Source: CAG-791 sp963605745 (GTDB lineage Bacteria > Bacillota > Clostridia > Lachnospirales > Lachnospiraceae). Taken from it: 64,000 nucleotides of DNA. Below the pieces are notes generated by a model. The model made no database searches, was not told the origin of the DNA, and saw only the letters and a program-made list of their open reading frames with translations. The position numbers and the translations under genes were made by a program. Every line of letters starts with the position of its first letter. The stretch's first letter is position 1. The stretch is from positions 18,141-82,140 of the forward strand of contig CAVCWT010000007.1 in NCBI GenBank assembly GCA_963605745.1, written 5' to 3'. Positions 1 through 8,614 of this stretch are shown here, piece by piece.

Positions 1-1
1 G

Positions 2-1219
2 CAGCTCCCGGTTCCCGGTGTTGACAGAACTTATTTCTCTACGTGGTTCTCACAGCACACGAGTGATGCATTCTCTCTGGTAGATGCCTTTACTGGCGGT
101 TCTTTCCTGAACATGTCTGTGCTGGCTCTGAACATTACTCCTTATATCACTTCCTCGATCATCATTCAGCTTTTGACAATTGCAATCCCTCAGCTGGAAG
201 AAATGCAGAAGGAAGGGGAGGAGGGACGTAAAAAACTAGCGTCTCTTACCCGATATGTCACCATTGCGCTTGCACTTTTCGAAAGTGGTGCGATGGCCAT
301 TGGCTTTGGCAGACAGGGGCTCCTTGAAGAGTACAATGCTGTGAACGTCATCATGGTTATGGCAACTTTGACAGCAGGATCGGCTTTCCTGATGTGGATT
401 GGCGAACAGATCACAGACAAGGGAGTTGGAAATGGAATCTCCATTGTACTGACCATCAACATTATTTCACGTATTCCGCAGGATATTACCGGGCTGTTTA
501 CACAGTTCGTGAGCGGCAAGTCGATTGCCATGGCAATTGTTGCAGCGTTCATTATCATTGCGATCATTGTTGGAATTGTTGTTTTGGTTATCCTGTTGAA
601 TGATGCAGAGAGAAGAATTCCGGTACAGTACGCCAGAATGCTGCGCGGCAGGAGCCAGTATGGCTCTGCTACCTCCAGCATTCCGCTGAAGGTGAATACG
701 GCTGGAGTGATGCCGATTATTTTTGCATCTTCCATTCTGGAATTTCCGGTTATTATTTCTACATTGGCAGGATATAACGGAACAGGTATCTGGTCCGAAA
801 TTCTTCGCTACTTGAGTTCTTCTTATTGGTGCAATCCGGCAATGCCCAAGTACACGCTTGGTCTGGTTCTGTATGTTGCCATGCTGATCTTTTTTGCATA
901 TTTCTACACTTCGATTACATTTAATCCGATCGAAGTTGCAGACAATCTGAAAAAAAGCGGCGGCTTCATTCCTGGAATTCGCCCTGGAAAGCCTACCAGT
1001 GATTATCTGAACAAGATGTTGAACTACATTATTCTTGTTGGTGCAGTTGGACTGACGATTGTAGGTGTTATTCCGTTCTTCTTCCGCGGGGTGTTTAATG
1101 CCAGTGTGGATTTTGGTGGAACTAGCCTGATCATCGTTGTCAGTGTTATTCTGGAGACCATCAAGCAGATTGAGTCCATGATGGTTCAGAGAAACTATAC
1201 GACGTTTCTGTCGAATTAG
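2..1219 (+). CDS. secY: Protein translocase subunit SecY (5' truncated by window edge)
   Basis: SecY is the pore-forming membrane subunit of the Sec translocon and works with SecE (33483-33707) and SecG. The frame is open from base 2 to the TAG at 1217-1219, so about 405 C-terminal residues are present and the start lies outside the window. The early residues contain the family signature 'NITPYITSSI'. Further on come several hydrophobic helices and the conserved cytoplasmic-loop phrase 'RRIPVQYARM'. The C-terminal part has 'FNPIEVADNLKKSGGFIPGI', which is typical of SecY. An internal ATG at 113 is not the true start, because the conserved plug-region sequence 'PVPGVD' lies upstream in frame. 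adk follows in the usual superoperon order. Confidence 0.97.
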   Translation, partial: QLPVPGVDRTYFSTWFSQHTSDAFSLVDAFTGGSFLNMSVLALNITPYITSSIIIQLLTIAIPQLEEMQKEGEEGRKKLASLTRYVTIALALFESGAMAIGFGRQGLLEEYNAVNVIMVMATLTAGSAFLMWIGEQITDKGVGNGISIVLTINIISRIPQDITGLFTQFVSGKSIAMAIVAAFIIIAIIVGIVVLVILLNDAERRIPVQYARMLRGRSQYGSATSSIPLKVNTAGVMPIIFASSILEFPVIISTLAGYNGTGIWSEILRYLSSSYWCNPAMPKYTLGLVLYVAMLIFFAYFYTSITFNPIEVADNLKKSGGFIPGIRPGKPTSDYLNKMLNYIILVGAVGLTIVGVIPFFFRGVFNASVDFGGTSLIIVVSVILETIKQIESMMVQRNYTTFLSN

Positions 1220-1324
1220 TGTAGTATGACAAACGGGTCGGAAGGCGGATTCCGGAAACGGATGAGTGGCTTTTCGATCCGTTTTGTTTAACAATTCCGC
1301 CCTATGCAATAAAGCGAGGTTATT

Positions 1325-1966
1325 ATGAAGATTGTTATGCTGGGAGCACCTGGTGCCGGAAAGGGCACACAGGCTGCTATGATTTGTGAAAAATACGACA
1401 TCCCTCATGTTTCGACCGGTGATATCTTCCGTTCCAACATTAAGAATGGTACCGAGCTGGGCAAGAAGGCCAAAGAGTACATGGATCAGGGTAAACTGGT
1501 TCCGGATGAACTGACGATTCAGCTCCTGCTGGACCGCGTTGCCAAGGAAGATTGCGCAAAGGGATACGTTCTGGATGGTTTTCCGCGCACGATTCCGCAG
1601 GCTGAGGTTCTGACCGAGGCTCTTGCCAAAACTGGTGAGAAGGTTGATTATGCCATCAATGTAGATGTTCCGGATGCGAACATTGTACATCGTATGAGCG
1701 GCCGCAGAAGCTGCCCCAAGTGCGGGGCTTCCTATCATATTGAGTACATTCCGCCGAAGGCAGAAGGAATCTGCGACAGCTGCGGAGCAGAGCTGATTCA
1801 GCGCGATGATGATAAGCCGGAGACTGTTCAGAATCGTCTGAAGGTTTATCATGATCAGACACAGCCTTTGATTGATTATTATGAGAAGGCCGGAGCATTG
1901 AAAACAGTAGATGGAACAAAAGACAAGGATGAAGTCTTTGGCGATATCGTCGCCATTCTGGGCTAA
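1325..1966 (+). CDS. adk: Adenylate kinase
   Basis: This cytosolic enzyme interconverts ATP plus AMP and two ADP. The 213-residue length is normal for the long bacterial form. The P-loop 'GAPGAGKGT' is at residues 7-15, and 'DGFPRT' is the nucleotide-binding signature. The LID domain carries four cysteines (CPKC near 130 and CDSC about 20 residues later), so it should bind structural zinc as in Gram-positive Adk. It lies 105 bp after secY, as in most Bacillota. The usual downstream gene map (methionine aminopeptidase) is missing here, and infA follows directly. Confidence 0.98.
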   Translation: MKIVMLGAPGAGKGTQAAMICEKYDIPHVSTGDIFRSNIKNGTELGKKAKEYMDQGKLVPDELTIQLLLDRVAKEDCAKGYVLDGFPRTIPQAEVLTEALAKTGEKVDYAINVDVPDANIVHRMSGRRSCPKCGASYHIEYIPPKAEGICDSCGAELIQRDDDKPETVQNRLKVYHDQTQPLIDYYEKAGALKTVDGTKDKDEVFGDIVAILG

Positions 1967-1996
1967 TTCCTTTTGAATGAATTCAGAGAGGTATTT

Positions 1997-2215
1997 ATGT
2001 CCAAAGCAGACGTTATTGAACTGGAAGGCGTTGTTGTTGAGAAGCTTCCCAATACTATGTTTCGCGTAAAGCTGGAAAATGGTGCAATTATTCTTGCTCA
2101 TATCAGCGGCAAGCTGCGCCAGAATTTCATTCGTATCCTTCCCGGTGATAAGGTTACACTGGAGATGTCCACCTACGATTTGACAAAGGGCCGCATTATC
2201 TGGAGAGATAAATAA
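1997..2215 (+). CDS. infA: Translation initiation factor IF-1
   Basis: IF-1 binds the 30S A site during initiation. The chosen start, 'MSKADVIELEG', gives 72 residues, the standard length. It is preceded by an AGAGAGG ribosome binding site at 1985-1991. An in-frame ATG at 1973 would add eight residues that IF-1 proteins lack. The whole protein is a single S1/OB-fold domain with the conserved phrases 'NTMFRVKLENG' and 'HISGKLRQNFIRILPGD'. The usual infA-rpmJ pairing is interrupted by 325 bp holding a terminator and a promoter. Confidence 0.97.
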   Translation: MSKADVIELEGVVVEKLPNTMFRVKLENGAIILAHISGKLRQNFIRILPGDKVTLEMSTYDLTKGRIIWRDK

Positions 2216-2288
2216 AGCACAGTGATTCGTTTCCCGGCGAGAAAACGTTGCGATAGCGCTGTGATGGGAATCCGATGATCTGTCCCGA

Positions 2289-2323
2289 AGGGCTGTATGC
2301 ATTCTGCATGCAGTCCTTTTTTT
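2289..2323 (+). terminator. Intrinsic terminator after infA
   Basis: A stem of about 13 bp with G-U pairs (AGGGCTGTATGCA against TGCATGCAGTCCT) and a three-base loop is followed by seven T. It should end the secY-adk-infA transcript. The rest of the 2216-2540 gap holds only the promoter at 2361 and the rpmJ leader. Confidence 0.85.
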
Positions 2324-2360
2324 AGATTTTTTTAGAGATGTAAATTTCTGACATTTTATC

Positions 2361-2389
2361 TTGAATAGCGCAAATTCAAATGCTATACT
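2361..2389 (+). promoter_or_regulatory. Sigma-A promoter for the rpmJ-rpsM-rpsK transcript
   Basis: TTGAAT (2361-2366), a 17-bp spacer and TATACT (2384-2389) form a strong sigma-A type promoter. It sits right after the infA terminator and about 150 bp before rpmJ, so this half of the superoperon appears to start its own transcript. Confidence 0.8.
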
Positions 2390-2540
2390 ATAACGGCGTT
2401 TGAAAGAAATAGGGACACTATGCGCTTTTGAACGCAGCAATGTTCACATCAGAAGGTCCGGATTATCGAAGAATTCTGAAAGAGTTCGGTTGGTACAGAG
2501 TAGACTTTCAAAACAATATCTATGGAAAGGAGTACGTATC

Positions 2541-2654
2541 GTGAAGGTAAGAGCATCGGTTAAGCCTATGTGCGAGAAGTGCAAGGTTATTAAGCGCAAG
2601 GGCATTATCCGGGTTATCTGCGAGAATCCGAAGCACAAACAGAGACAGGGTTGA
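2541..2654 (+). CDS. rpmJ: 50S ribosomal protein L36
   Basis: This small zinc-binding protein of the large subunit has 37 residues, as usual. It starts with GTG at 2541, 9 bp after an AAAGGAGT ribosome binding site. The zinc ligands are Cys11 and Cys14 (CEKC), Cys27 and His32, so it is the zinc-containing C+ form. The longer open frame starting at 2400 overlaps the promoter leader and has no L36 homology, so it is not used. Confidence 0.95.
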   Translation: MKVRASVKPMCEKCKVIKRKGIIRVICENPKHKQRQG

Positions 2655-2916
2655 TCAGAGCCATATGCTTTGATACCGCTGTACTTCGGAACACAGAGTG
2701 TTCCGGGGAAGTGGAAAGGCCGGTAAGATTCCGCCTAAAATGAAGAGGAATTCCGGCTGGGCGTGGAATGGCACCAAAGGTGCTGTGACCTGCATCGCAG
2801 AATGATTCCAAGATGGAACATAAGCAGGTTCGCCTCCATCAAAACAATTAACAGGATGTCTGAACAAGGTGAGTCTTTGCTCGGACAAGAATCCAGTAAG
2901 TAAGGAGAAATTTAAA

Positions 2917-3285
2917 ATGGCTCGTATTGCAGGTGTTGATTTACCCAGAGACAAGCGCGTTGAGATCGGCCTGACCTCTATTTATGGAATTGGCCGCACC
3001 TCCGCTAACAAGATCCTCGAGGCAACCGGAGTAAACCCGGATACTCGCTGCAGAGATCTGACAGATGATGATGTCAGAAAGCTGGCTGATGAGATCGCGA
3101 ACAACTACATGGTAGAAGGTGACCTTCGCCGTGATATCGCAATGAACATCAAGATGCTGACTGAGATCGGTTCCTATCGCGGAATTCGTCACAGAAGAGG
3201 CCTTCCGGTTCGTGGACAGCATACAAAGAACAATGCTCGTACCCGTAAGGGCCCTCGCAAGACCATTGCGAACAAGAAGCAGTAA
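2917..3285 (+). CDS. rpsM: 30S ribosomal protein S13
   Basis: S13 sits in the head of the small subunit and contacts the P-site tRNA and the bridges to 50S. The start 'MARIAGVDLPRDKRVEIGL' gives 122 residues and follows a TAAGGAGA site at 2901-2908. An upstream in-frame ATG (2869) would add 16 unrelated residues. The helix-two-turn-helix region and the basic C-terminus ending 'TRKGPRKTIANKKQ' are intact. rpsK follows after 83 bp. Confidence 0.97.
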   Translation: MARIAGVDLPRDKRVEIGLTSIYGIGRTSANKILEATGVNPDTRCRDLTDDDVRKLADEIANNYMVEGDLRRDIAMNIKMLTEIGSYRGIRHRRGLPVRGQHTKNNARTRKGPRKTIANKKQ

Positions 3286-3368
3286 TTGTTTTGTCGCACA
3301 CGCAAACAGCGTAGTGCTTACCGCGGCCGTATGACGGCAGAGCGGTATGAAGATGAAAGGATAAAAAT

Positions 3369-3764
3369 ATGGCAGCAGCTAAGAAGTCATCCGCTTCCAA
3401 GAAGCGCGTGAAAAAGAACGTTGAGCGTGGACAGGCACATATCCAGGCTTCCTTTAACAACACAATCGTTACATTGACCGACACTCAGGGCAATGCTCTT
3501 TCCTGGGCATCTGCCGGTGGACTGGGCTTCAAGGGCTCCAGAAAGTCCACCCCCTATGCAGCACAGCTGGCAGCTGAGACCGCTACCAAGGCTGCTCTGA
3601 TTCATGGCCTGAAGTCTGTTGACGTATTCGTTAAGGGACCTGGAACCGGAAGAGAGGCAGCAATCCGTGCTCTGAATGCAAACGGACTGCAGGTTCTGTC
3701 GATCACAGATGTTACCCCGGTACCGCACAATGGTTGCCGTCCGCCTAAGCGCAGAAGAGTATAG
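3369..3764 (+). CDS. rpsK: 30S ribosomal protein S11
   Basis: S11 forms part of the platform of the small subunit near the mRNA exit path. It has 131 residues, the normal size. Conserved phrases include 'HIQASFNNTIVTLTD', 'GFKGSRKSTPYAAQ' and the C-terminal 'PHNGCRPPKRRRV'. The gene is followed within 7 bp by the first hairpin of the 97-bp tandem array, which separates it from rpsD. Its first hairpin (about 3765-3802) looks like the original rpsK terminator. Confidence 0.97.
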   Translation: MAAAKKSSASKKRVKKNVERGQAHIQASFNNTIVTLTDTQGNALSWASAGGLGFKGSRKSTPYAAQLAAETATKAALIHGLKSVDVFVKGPGTGREAAIRALNANGLQVLSITDVTPVPHNGCRPPKRRRV

Positions 3765-3770
3765 TACAGG

Positions 3771-4175
3771 AAAAACTGCTGATGCAGTTTTTCCCTGTAC
3801 CGAGTGAGGCGGCTCTGCCGCTCACTCGCGGCATCGGAGAAATCGCCTTCGCGAGTTTCTCCTCGCCAAAAACTGCTGATGCAGTTTTTCCCTGTACCGA
3901 GTGAGGCGGCTCTGCCGCTCACTCGCGGCATCGGAGAAATCGCCTTCGCGAGTTTCTCCTCGCCAAAAACTGCTGATGCAGTTTTTCCCTGTACCGAGTG
4001 AGGCGGCTCTGCCGCTCACTCGCGGCATCGGAGAAATCGCCTTCGCGAGTTTCTCCTCGCCAAAAACTGCTGATGCAGTTTTTCCCTGTACCGAGTGAGG
4101 CGGCTCTGCCGCTCACTCGCGGCATCGGAGAAATCGCCTTCGCGAGTTTCTCCTCGCCAAAACTGCTGATGCAGT
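3771..4175 (+). repeat. Tandem array of four 97-bp hairpin units plus a partial fifth
   Basis: Copies start at 3771, 3868, 3965 and 4062, with a truncated fifth at 4159-4175. The period is exactly 97 bp and the copies are almost identical. Each unit holds three inverted repeats. The first is AAAAACTGC/GCAGTTTTT with a TGAT loop, which looks like a terminator. The second is a GC-rich stem built from CGAGTGA and TCACTCG around GCGGC/GCCGC. The third pairs GGAGAAA with TTTCTCC around TCGC/GCGA. The open frames across it on both strands are products of the repetition. It fills most of the rpsK-rpsD gap. Function is unknown; it may attenuate transcription or mark a processing site. Confidence 0.97.
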
Positions 4176-4261
4176 CACAACAATATTTTGGATGAAGGCG
4201 CGTTTTCGCGTTGTAAACAACAATCAGAGCATTTACTCTGACAGAATGAAAGGAGCCAAAA

Positions 4262-4855
4262 ATGGCAGTAGATAAGACACCCGTCCTGAAGAGATGCAGA
4301 TCTCTGGATCTTGATCCCACATTCCTTGGATATGACAAGAAGTCCAAGAGAACTCTTAACAGAAGAAGCAGAAAGATGTCTGAGTACGGCGTTCAGCTGC
4401 GTGAGAAGCAGAAGGCTAAGTTCATCTATGGCGTTCTGGAGAAGCCTTTCCGCAACTATTATGAGAAGGCTGACCGTATGAAGGGAATGACCGGTGAGAA
4501 CCTGATGGTTATGCTGGAGTCCCGTCTGGATAACGTTGTTTTCCGTATGGGCTTTGCTCGGACCAGAAGAGAGGCTCGTCAGGTTGTTGATCACAAGCAC
4601 GTACTGGTTAACGGCAAGTGCATCAACATTCCGTCTTACCTGATCAAGGCTGGTGATGTTGTTGAGATCAAAGAGTCCAACCGCACCATGCAGAGATTCA
4701 AGGATATCGCAGAGGTCACTGCAGGCAGACTTACTCCTGAGTGGGTTGATGTAGATAAGGAAAACTTCAAGGGAACCGTAAGCGCACTTCCGAAGAGAGA
4801 TCAGATCGATGTACCTGTAGATGAGATGCAGATCGTCGAGTTGTATTCTAAGTAA
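4262..4855 (+). CDS. rpsD: 30S ribosomal protein S4
   Basis: S4 is a primary 16S rRNA binder that nucleates assembly of the 30S body, and in many bacteria it represses its own operon. It has 197 residues. The N-terminal domain keeps only one cysteine (Cys12), so it is the zinc-free C- form. An S4 RNA-binding domain follows near residues 88-150 with 'ESRLDNVVFRMGFA' and 'ARQVVDHKHVLVNG'. A good GAAAGGAG site precedes the ATG. It is separated from rpsK by the 97-bp array, which would lie in its mRNA leader if transcription comes from upstream. Confidence 0.97.
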   Translation: MAVDKTPVLKRCRSLDLDPTFLGYDKKSKRTLNRRSRKMSEYGVQLREKQKAKFIYGVLEKPFRNYYEKADRMKGMTGENLMVMLESRLDNVVFRMGFARTRREARQVVDHKHVLVNGKCINIPSYLIKAGDVVEIKESNRTMQRFKDIAEVTAGRLTPEWVDVDKENFKGTVSALPKRDQIDVPVDEMQIVELYSK

Positions 4856-4928
4856 TTGGTGTAACGCAAGGCTTCGGGCAAGGGCCTGGAGCTGTGCAGC
4901 TGCATTAATAAATTAAGGAGGTATATGC

Positions 4929-5900
4929 GTGTTTGATTTTGAAAGACCCAGCATTGAAACGACTGAAATGTCCGATGATAACAAATTCGGCAGATTCGTT
5001 GTAGAACCCCTCGAGAGAGGGTATGGTCTTACTCTCGGCAATTCCCTGAGAAGAATCATGCTTTCTTCCCTTCCGGGCGCGGCAGTCAGCCAGATCAAAA
5101 TCGATGGCGTACAGCATGAGTTCAGCACGATTCCGGGCGTTAAAGAAGACGTTTCGGATATCATCATGAACATCAAGAGCCTTGCCATCAAGAATACCAG
5201 CGAGACCGACGAGCCCAAGACCGCATACATCGAGTATGAGGGAGACGGCATCGTACACGCCAGTGATATCCAGGCCGATCAGGATATTCATATCATGAAT
5301 CCTGACCAGGTTATCGCGACTCTTTCCGGCAAGAAGACCAAGCTCTTCATCGAGCTGACCATTACCAAGGGAAGAGGATATATCAGCGCAGACAAAAATA
5401 AGGATGAGGATACCAAGATCGGTGTGATCCCGATTGACTCGATCTATACTCCGGTACAGAGAGTCAATGTAACGGTTGAGAACACTCGTGTTGGACAGCA
5501 GACTGATTTTGACAAGCTGACTCTGGATGTTACGACCAATGGGACCCTTGATCCTGACGAGGCTGTCAGCCTTGCAGCAAAGGTTCTCTCTGAGCATCTC
5601 TCCGTCTTCATTGATCTGAGTGACAATGCAAAGACGACGGAGATCATGGCTGAGCCCATTGATGATAACAAGACCAAGGCTCTGGAAATGAGCATTGATG
5701 AGCTGGAGCTCTCCGTACGTTCCTATAACTGCCTTAAGCGTGCAGGAATCAATACGGTTCAGGAGCTGTGCAGCAAAACTCCTGATGAGATGATGAAGGT
5801 GAGAAACCTGGGGCGTAAGTCTCTGGATGAAGTTCTGGAGAAGCTCAAGGAACTCGGCCTCAAGCTCAACATGAGTGCAGAAGCACTGGAGCAGTTCTGA
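4929..5900 (+). CDS. rpoA: DNA-directed RNA polymerase subunit alpha
   Basis: Alpha dimerises to scaffold RNA polymerase, and its C-terminal domain contacts UP elements and activators. It has 323 residues. The N-terminal assembly domain shows 'FGRFVVEPLERGYGLTLGNS', and the C-terminal domain shows 'ELELSVRSYNCLKRAGI' and 'RNLGRKSLDEVLEKL'. The start is a GTG at 4929, eight bases after AAGGAGG. An ATG at 4925 is closer to the ribosome binding site but opens a three-codon frame (ATG CGT GTT TGA). rplQ follows, as is typical. Confidence 0.97.
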   Translation: MFDFERPSIETTEMSDDNKFGRFVVEPLERGYGLTLGNSLRRIMLSSLPGAAVSQIKIDGVQHEFSTIPGVKEDVSDIIMNIKSLAIKNTSETDEPKTAYIEYEGDGIVHASDIQADQDIHIMNPDQVIATLSGKKTKLFIELTITKGRGYISADKNKDEDTKIGVIPIDSIYTPVQRVNVTVENTRVGQQTDFDKLTLDVTTNGTLDPDEAVSLAAKVLSEHLSVFIDLSDNAKTTEIMAEPIDDNKTKALEMSIDELELSVRSYNCLKRAGINTVQELCSKTPDEMMKVRNLGRKSLDEVLEKLKELGLKLNMSAEALEQF

Positions 5901-6042
5901 TCTGTTGAATGCTTTTGTGACAGACAACATTTCCTGCGGCGGTAAATCCCGTGAGGTACGCTGTGGGTCGGCAATCGCATAGGGCTGTTTTGGGTAATAC
6001 CAAAGGTTCCAAAACAGCTGCCATAAGAAAAGGAGATTTAAA

Positions 6043-6579
6043 ATGGCTGAGTATAGAAAGTTAGGCAAAAAGACCAAGCTGAGAAAGGCTCTTCTGCGTT
6101 CTCAGGTAACTTCCCTGCTGTACACCGGCAAGATCATTACAACAGAGGCTCGTGCAAAGGAAGTTCAGAAGCTGGTTGAGCCCATGATCGCTCTTGCAGC
6201 AAAAGAGAAGGATAACTTTGAAGAAGTTACCGTTAAGGCTAAGGTTGCCCGCAAGGACAAGGACGGCAAGCGTGTGAAAGAGGTTGTAGACGGCAAGAAG
6301 GTTACCGTATATGACGAAGTTGAGAAGAAGGTTACCAAGGATGCTCCTTCTCGTCTGCATGCCAGACGTCAGCTGATGAAGTTCCTGTATCCTGTAACAG
6401 AGGTTCCTACCGCTGTAGCAGGCCGCAAGAAAAATACCAAAGAGGTTGATCTTGTTGATAAGCTCTTCAACGAGTATGGCAAGAAGTACGCAACCCGCAA
6501 TGGTGGTTACACCAGAATCGTTAAGATTGGCCAGAGAAAGGGCGATGCAGCTCTGATGGTTGTTCTGGAGCTGGTCTAA
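6043..6579 (+). CDS. rplQ: 50S ribosomal protein L17 (long clostridial form)
   Basis: L17 binds near the polypeptide exit tunnel. It has 178 residues against about 120 in E. coli. The extra length is a lysine-rich insertion near residues 65-115 ('KDKDGKRVKEVVDGKKVTVY') between the core helices and the C-terminal strand 'GGYTRIVKIGQRKGDAALMV'. From memory this insertion is shared by Lachnospiraceae L17 proteins, so it is a lineage feature and not damage. The gene ends the superoperon, with a terminator 33 bp downstream. Confidence 0.96.
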   Translation: MAEYRKLGKKTKLRKALLRSQVTSLLYTGKIITTEARAKEVQKLVEPMIALAAKEKDNFEEVTVKAKVARKDKDGKRVKEVVDGKKVTVYDEVEKKVTKDAPSRLHARRQLMKFLYPVTEVPTAVAGRKKNTKEVDLVDKLFNEYGKKYATRNGGYTRIVKIGQRKGDAALMVVLELV

Positions 6580-6612
6580 AGCAACAGTGTCAGCATAATT
6601 AAAACCACGAGA

Positions 6613-6645
6613 ATCCCTTAAGTCGAATTGGCTTAAGGGATTTTT
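6613..6645 (+). terminator. Intrinsic terminator after rplQ
   Basis: ATCCCTTAAG pairs with CTTAAGGGAT across a short loop and is followed by a T run. It closes the ribosomal protein transcript before the ECF module. Confidence 0.88.
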
Positions 6646-6768
6646 GCATTCACAAAGTTCTGGACATCAACGCCGGATGGTGAGAATATTTAGCACGTAT
6701 ATCCTGATGACTGCAGGAGCATGCAGAGAACCGGGCACCATATCAGGGAAAGAAACGGAGAAGGCTTC

Positions 6769-7629
6769 ATGATACGAATAAAGAATCTCATTCATGATTA
6801 TGCTACCAGAGATGAAGAAGGTAACATCAATGGCTCAGTACGTGCCATTGATGATGTCAGCTTGCATGTGCAGCCGGGACAGTTTATTGCAATCCTGGGA
6901 CATAACGGCTCCGGAAAATCCACGCTGGCCAAGCATCTGAATGCATTGCTGTTTCCTACGAGTGGGACCATTTGCATAGATAATATGGATACAACGGATT
7001 CAGAGCATCTCTGGGACATTCGTCAGGTGGCAGGAATGATTTTTCAGAATCCGGACAATCAAATCATTGGACAGGTTGTCGAAGAGGATGTTGGCTTTGG
7101 ACCGGAGAATATCGGTGTCCCGACGCAACAGATCTGGGAGCGGGTTAACGAGGCACTTACGACAGTAGACATGCAGGAGTATCGCAAAAAATCACCCAAC
7201 CGGCTTTCCGGAGGACAAAAGCAGCGCGTTTCGATTGCAGGGGTAATTGCCATGCATCCGAAATGCATCATTATGGATGAGCCGACAGCGATGCTGGATC
7301 CGTCCGGTCGTTATGAAGTGATTCGTGCGGCAAGAGCTCTGAATCAGGTAGAGGGCATTACCATCATTCTCATTACACACTATATGGAAGAGGCGATCTA
7401 TGCAGATCATATCTATGTCATGGATCATGGGGCTGTTGCACTGGAGGGAACACCGCATGAGGTGTTCTCGGAAGTGGATCGAATGAAGGAACTGCACCTG
7501 GATGTTCCGCAGGCGACCTTGGTTGCTGATGAACTGCGTAAGGCGGGGGTGCAGCTGCCAAAGGGAATTCTTACCAAAGAAGAACTGGCGGAGGCGCTGG
7601 GGGTGACTTGTACAGCGCTTGTAAAATAA
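6769..7629 (+). CDS. ecfA1: ECF transporter ATPase EcfA1
   Basis: This is one of two ABC ATPases that power a shared energy-coupling-factor vitamin and cofactor importer; substrate-binding S subunits are encoded elsewhere. It has 286 residues from the start 'MIRIKNLIHDYATRDEEG', which follows an ACGGAG site. Walker A is 'GHNGSGKST', the signature is 'LSGGQKQR' and Walker B is 'CIIMDEPTAML'. An ATG at 6721 would add 16 residues that have no ABC match. The last codons and the stop are part of a 23-bp tandem repeat that runs on downstream. Confidence 0.94.
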   Translation: MIRIKNLIHDYATRDEEGNINGSVRAIDDVSLHVQPGQFIAILGHNGSGKSTLAKHLNALLFPTSGTICIDNMDTTDSEHLWDIRQVAGMIFQNPDNQIIGQVVEEDVGFGPENIGVPTQQIWERVNEALTTVDMQEYRKKSPNRLSGGQKQRVSIAGVIAMHPKCIIMDEPTAMLDPSGRYEVIRAARALNQVEGITIILITHYMEEAIYADHIYVMDHGAVALEGTPHEVFSEVDRMKELHLDVPQATLVADELRKAGVQLPKGILTKEELAEALGVTCTALVK

Positions 7630-7679
7630 CTAGTACAGCGTTTGCAAAATAACTGGTACGGCGCTTGCAAAATAACTAG
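7611..7679 (+). repeat. Three tandem 23-bp repeats spanning the ecfA1 stop codon
   Basis: Units start at 7611, 7634 and 7657 and differ at only a few positions (TACAGCGCTTGTAAAATAAC as the type form). The first unit is the last codons and TAA of ecfA1. The next two are non-coding duplicates of that gene end, each keeping a TAA. Confidence 0.93.
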
Positions 7680-7723
7680 CCGGACAACGCAGCGATGGTA
7701 TGCCGCAAAAGGATCAGAAACGC

Positions 7724-8614
7724 ATGGCACTTAAGATTGAAGATATCACATATGTATATGACAAAGGAACGGCAATGGCCGTGAATGCGCTGGATCATAT
7801 CAGCGTAGAGCTGCCGGACGGTCAGTTCATTGGTTTGGTCGGGCACACCGGTTCCGGTAAATCCACCTTTGTACAGATGCTGAATGGCATTATGAAGCCA
7901 ACGAGCGGGCAAATTCTGTGGGACGGGCAGGATATTCATGCAGAAGGCTATGACAGGAAGCTGCTGCGTTCCAAGGTTGGCCTTGTATTTCAATATCCCG
8001 AGCACCAGCTCTTTGAAGTTGACGTTGTGACGGACGTCATGTTCGGACCAAGGAACCTGGGCCTTCCGGAGGCAGAATGCAGAAAGAGGGCAGAGGAAGC
8101 ACTGCAGCTGGCAGGTCTTCCCGCAAGTCTTTGGGAAGCATCTCCCTTTGACCTTTCCGGAGGACAGAAGCGCCGCGCAGCCATTGCCGGCGTACTGGCT
8201 ATGAAGCCACAGATTCTGGTGCTGGATGAGCCGACAGCAGGATTAGATCCCAAGGGACGGGATGAAATTCTGGATATGGTGCGTGACATGAAAAACAACA
8301 TGCACATGACCATTGTTCTCGTGTCCCACAGCATGGATGATGTTGCAGAGTATGCGGACAGAATTCTGGTGATGAATGCCGGAAAACTCTTAATGGATGA
8401 TACACCCGAAGCCGTATTTGCAAGATACCACGAGCTGGAGGCGATTGGACTTGCAGCGCCGCAGACGGTGTATATTCTGCAGTATCTGAAAAGTCTTGGC
8501 CTGCCGGTTGATCCGGACAAGCTGACCGCAAAAGCGGCAGCACAGGAAATCCTTGCGCATCTGGGAGAATATCGGAAGGGATCTGCACAAAAGGAGGAAC
8601 TGCCGCATGTTTAA
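7724..8614 (+). CDS. ecfA2: ECF transporter ATPase EcfA2
   Basis: This is the second ATPase of the ECF module and should pair with EcfA1 and the T subunit. It has 296 residues from 'MALKIEDITYVYDKGTAM', the usual EcfA2 opening. An in-frame ATG at 7700 adds eight residues and cannot be excluded. Walker A is 'GHTGSGKST', the signature is 'LSGGQKRR' and Walker B is 'ILVLDEPTAGLDPKGR'. The 3' end overlaps ecfT by 8 bp, which suggests translational coupling. Confidence 0.94.
   Translation: MALKIEDITYVYDKGTAMAVNALDHISVELPDGQFIGLVGHTGSGKSTFVQMLNGIMKPTSGQILWDGQDIHAEGYDRKLLRSKVGLVFQYPEHQLFEVDVVTDVMFGPRNLGLPEAECRKRAEEALQLAGLPASLWEASPFDLSGGQKRRAAIAGVLAMKPQILVLDEPTAGLDPKGRDEILDMVRDMKNNMHMTIVLVSHSMDDVAEYADRILVMNAGKLLMDDTPEAVFARYHELEAIGLAAPQTVYILQYLKSLGLPVDPDKLTAKAAAQEILAHLGEYRKGSAQKEELPHV

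Noticed and set aside
467..2440. Long minus-strand open frame (657 codons) opposite secY-adk-infA
   Set aside because: It lies wholly opposite three well-conserved genes, has no recognisable domain and no ribosome binding site. It is a codon-usage shadow.
3804..4195. Identical 65-residue frames repeated in the rpsK-rpsD gap, and matching minus-strand frames
   Set aside because: They are created by the 97-bp repeat, start inside stems and have no ribosome binding site of their own.
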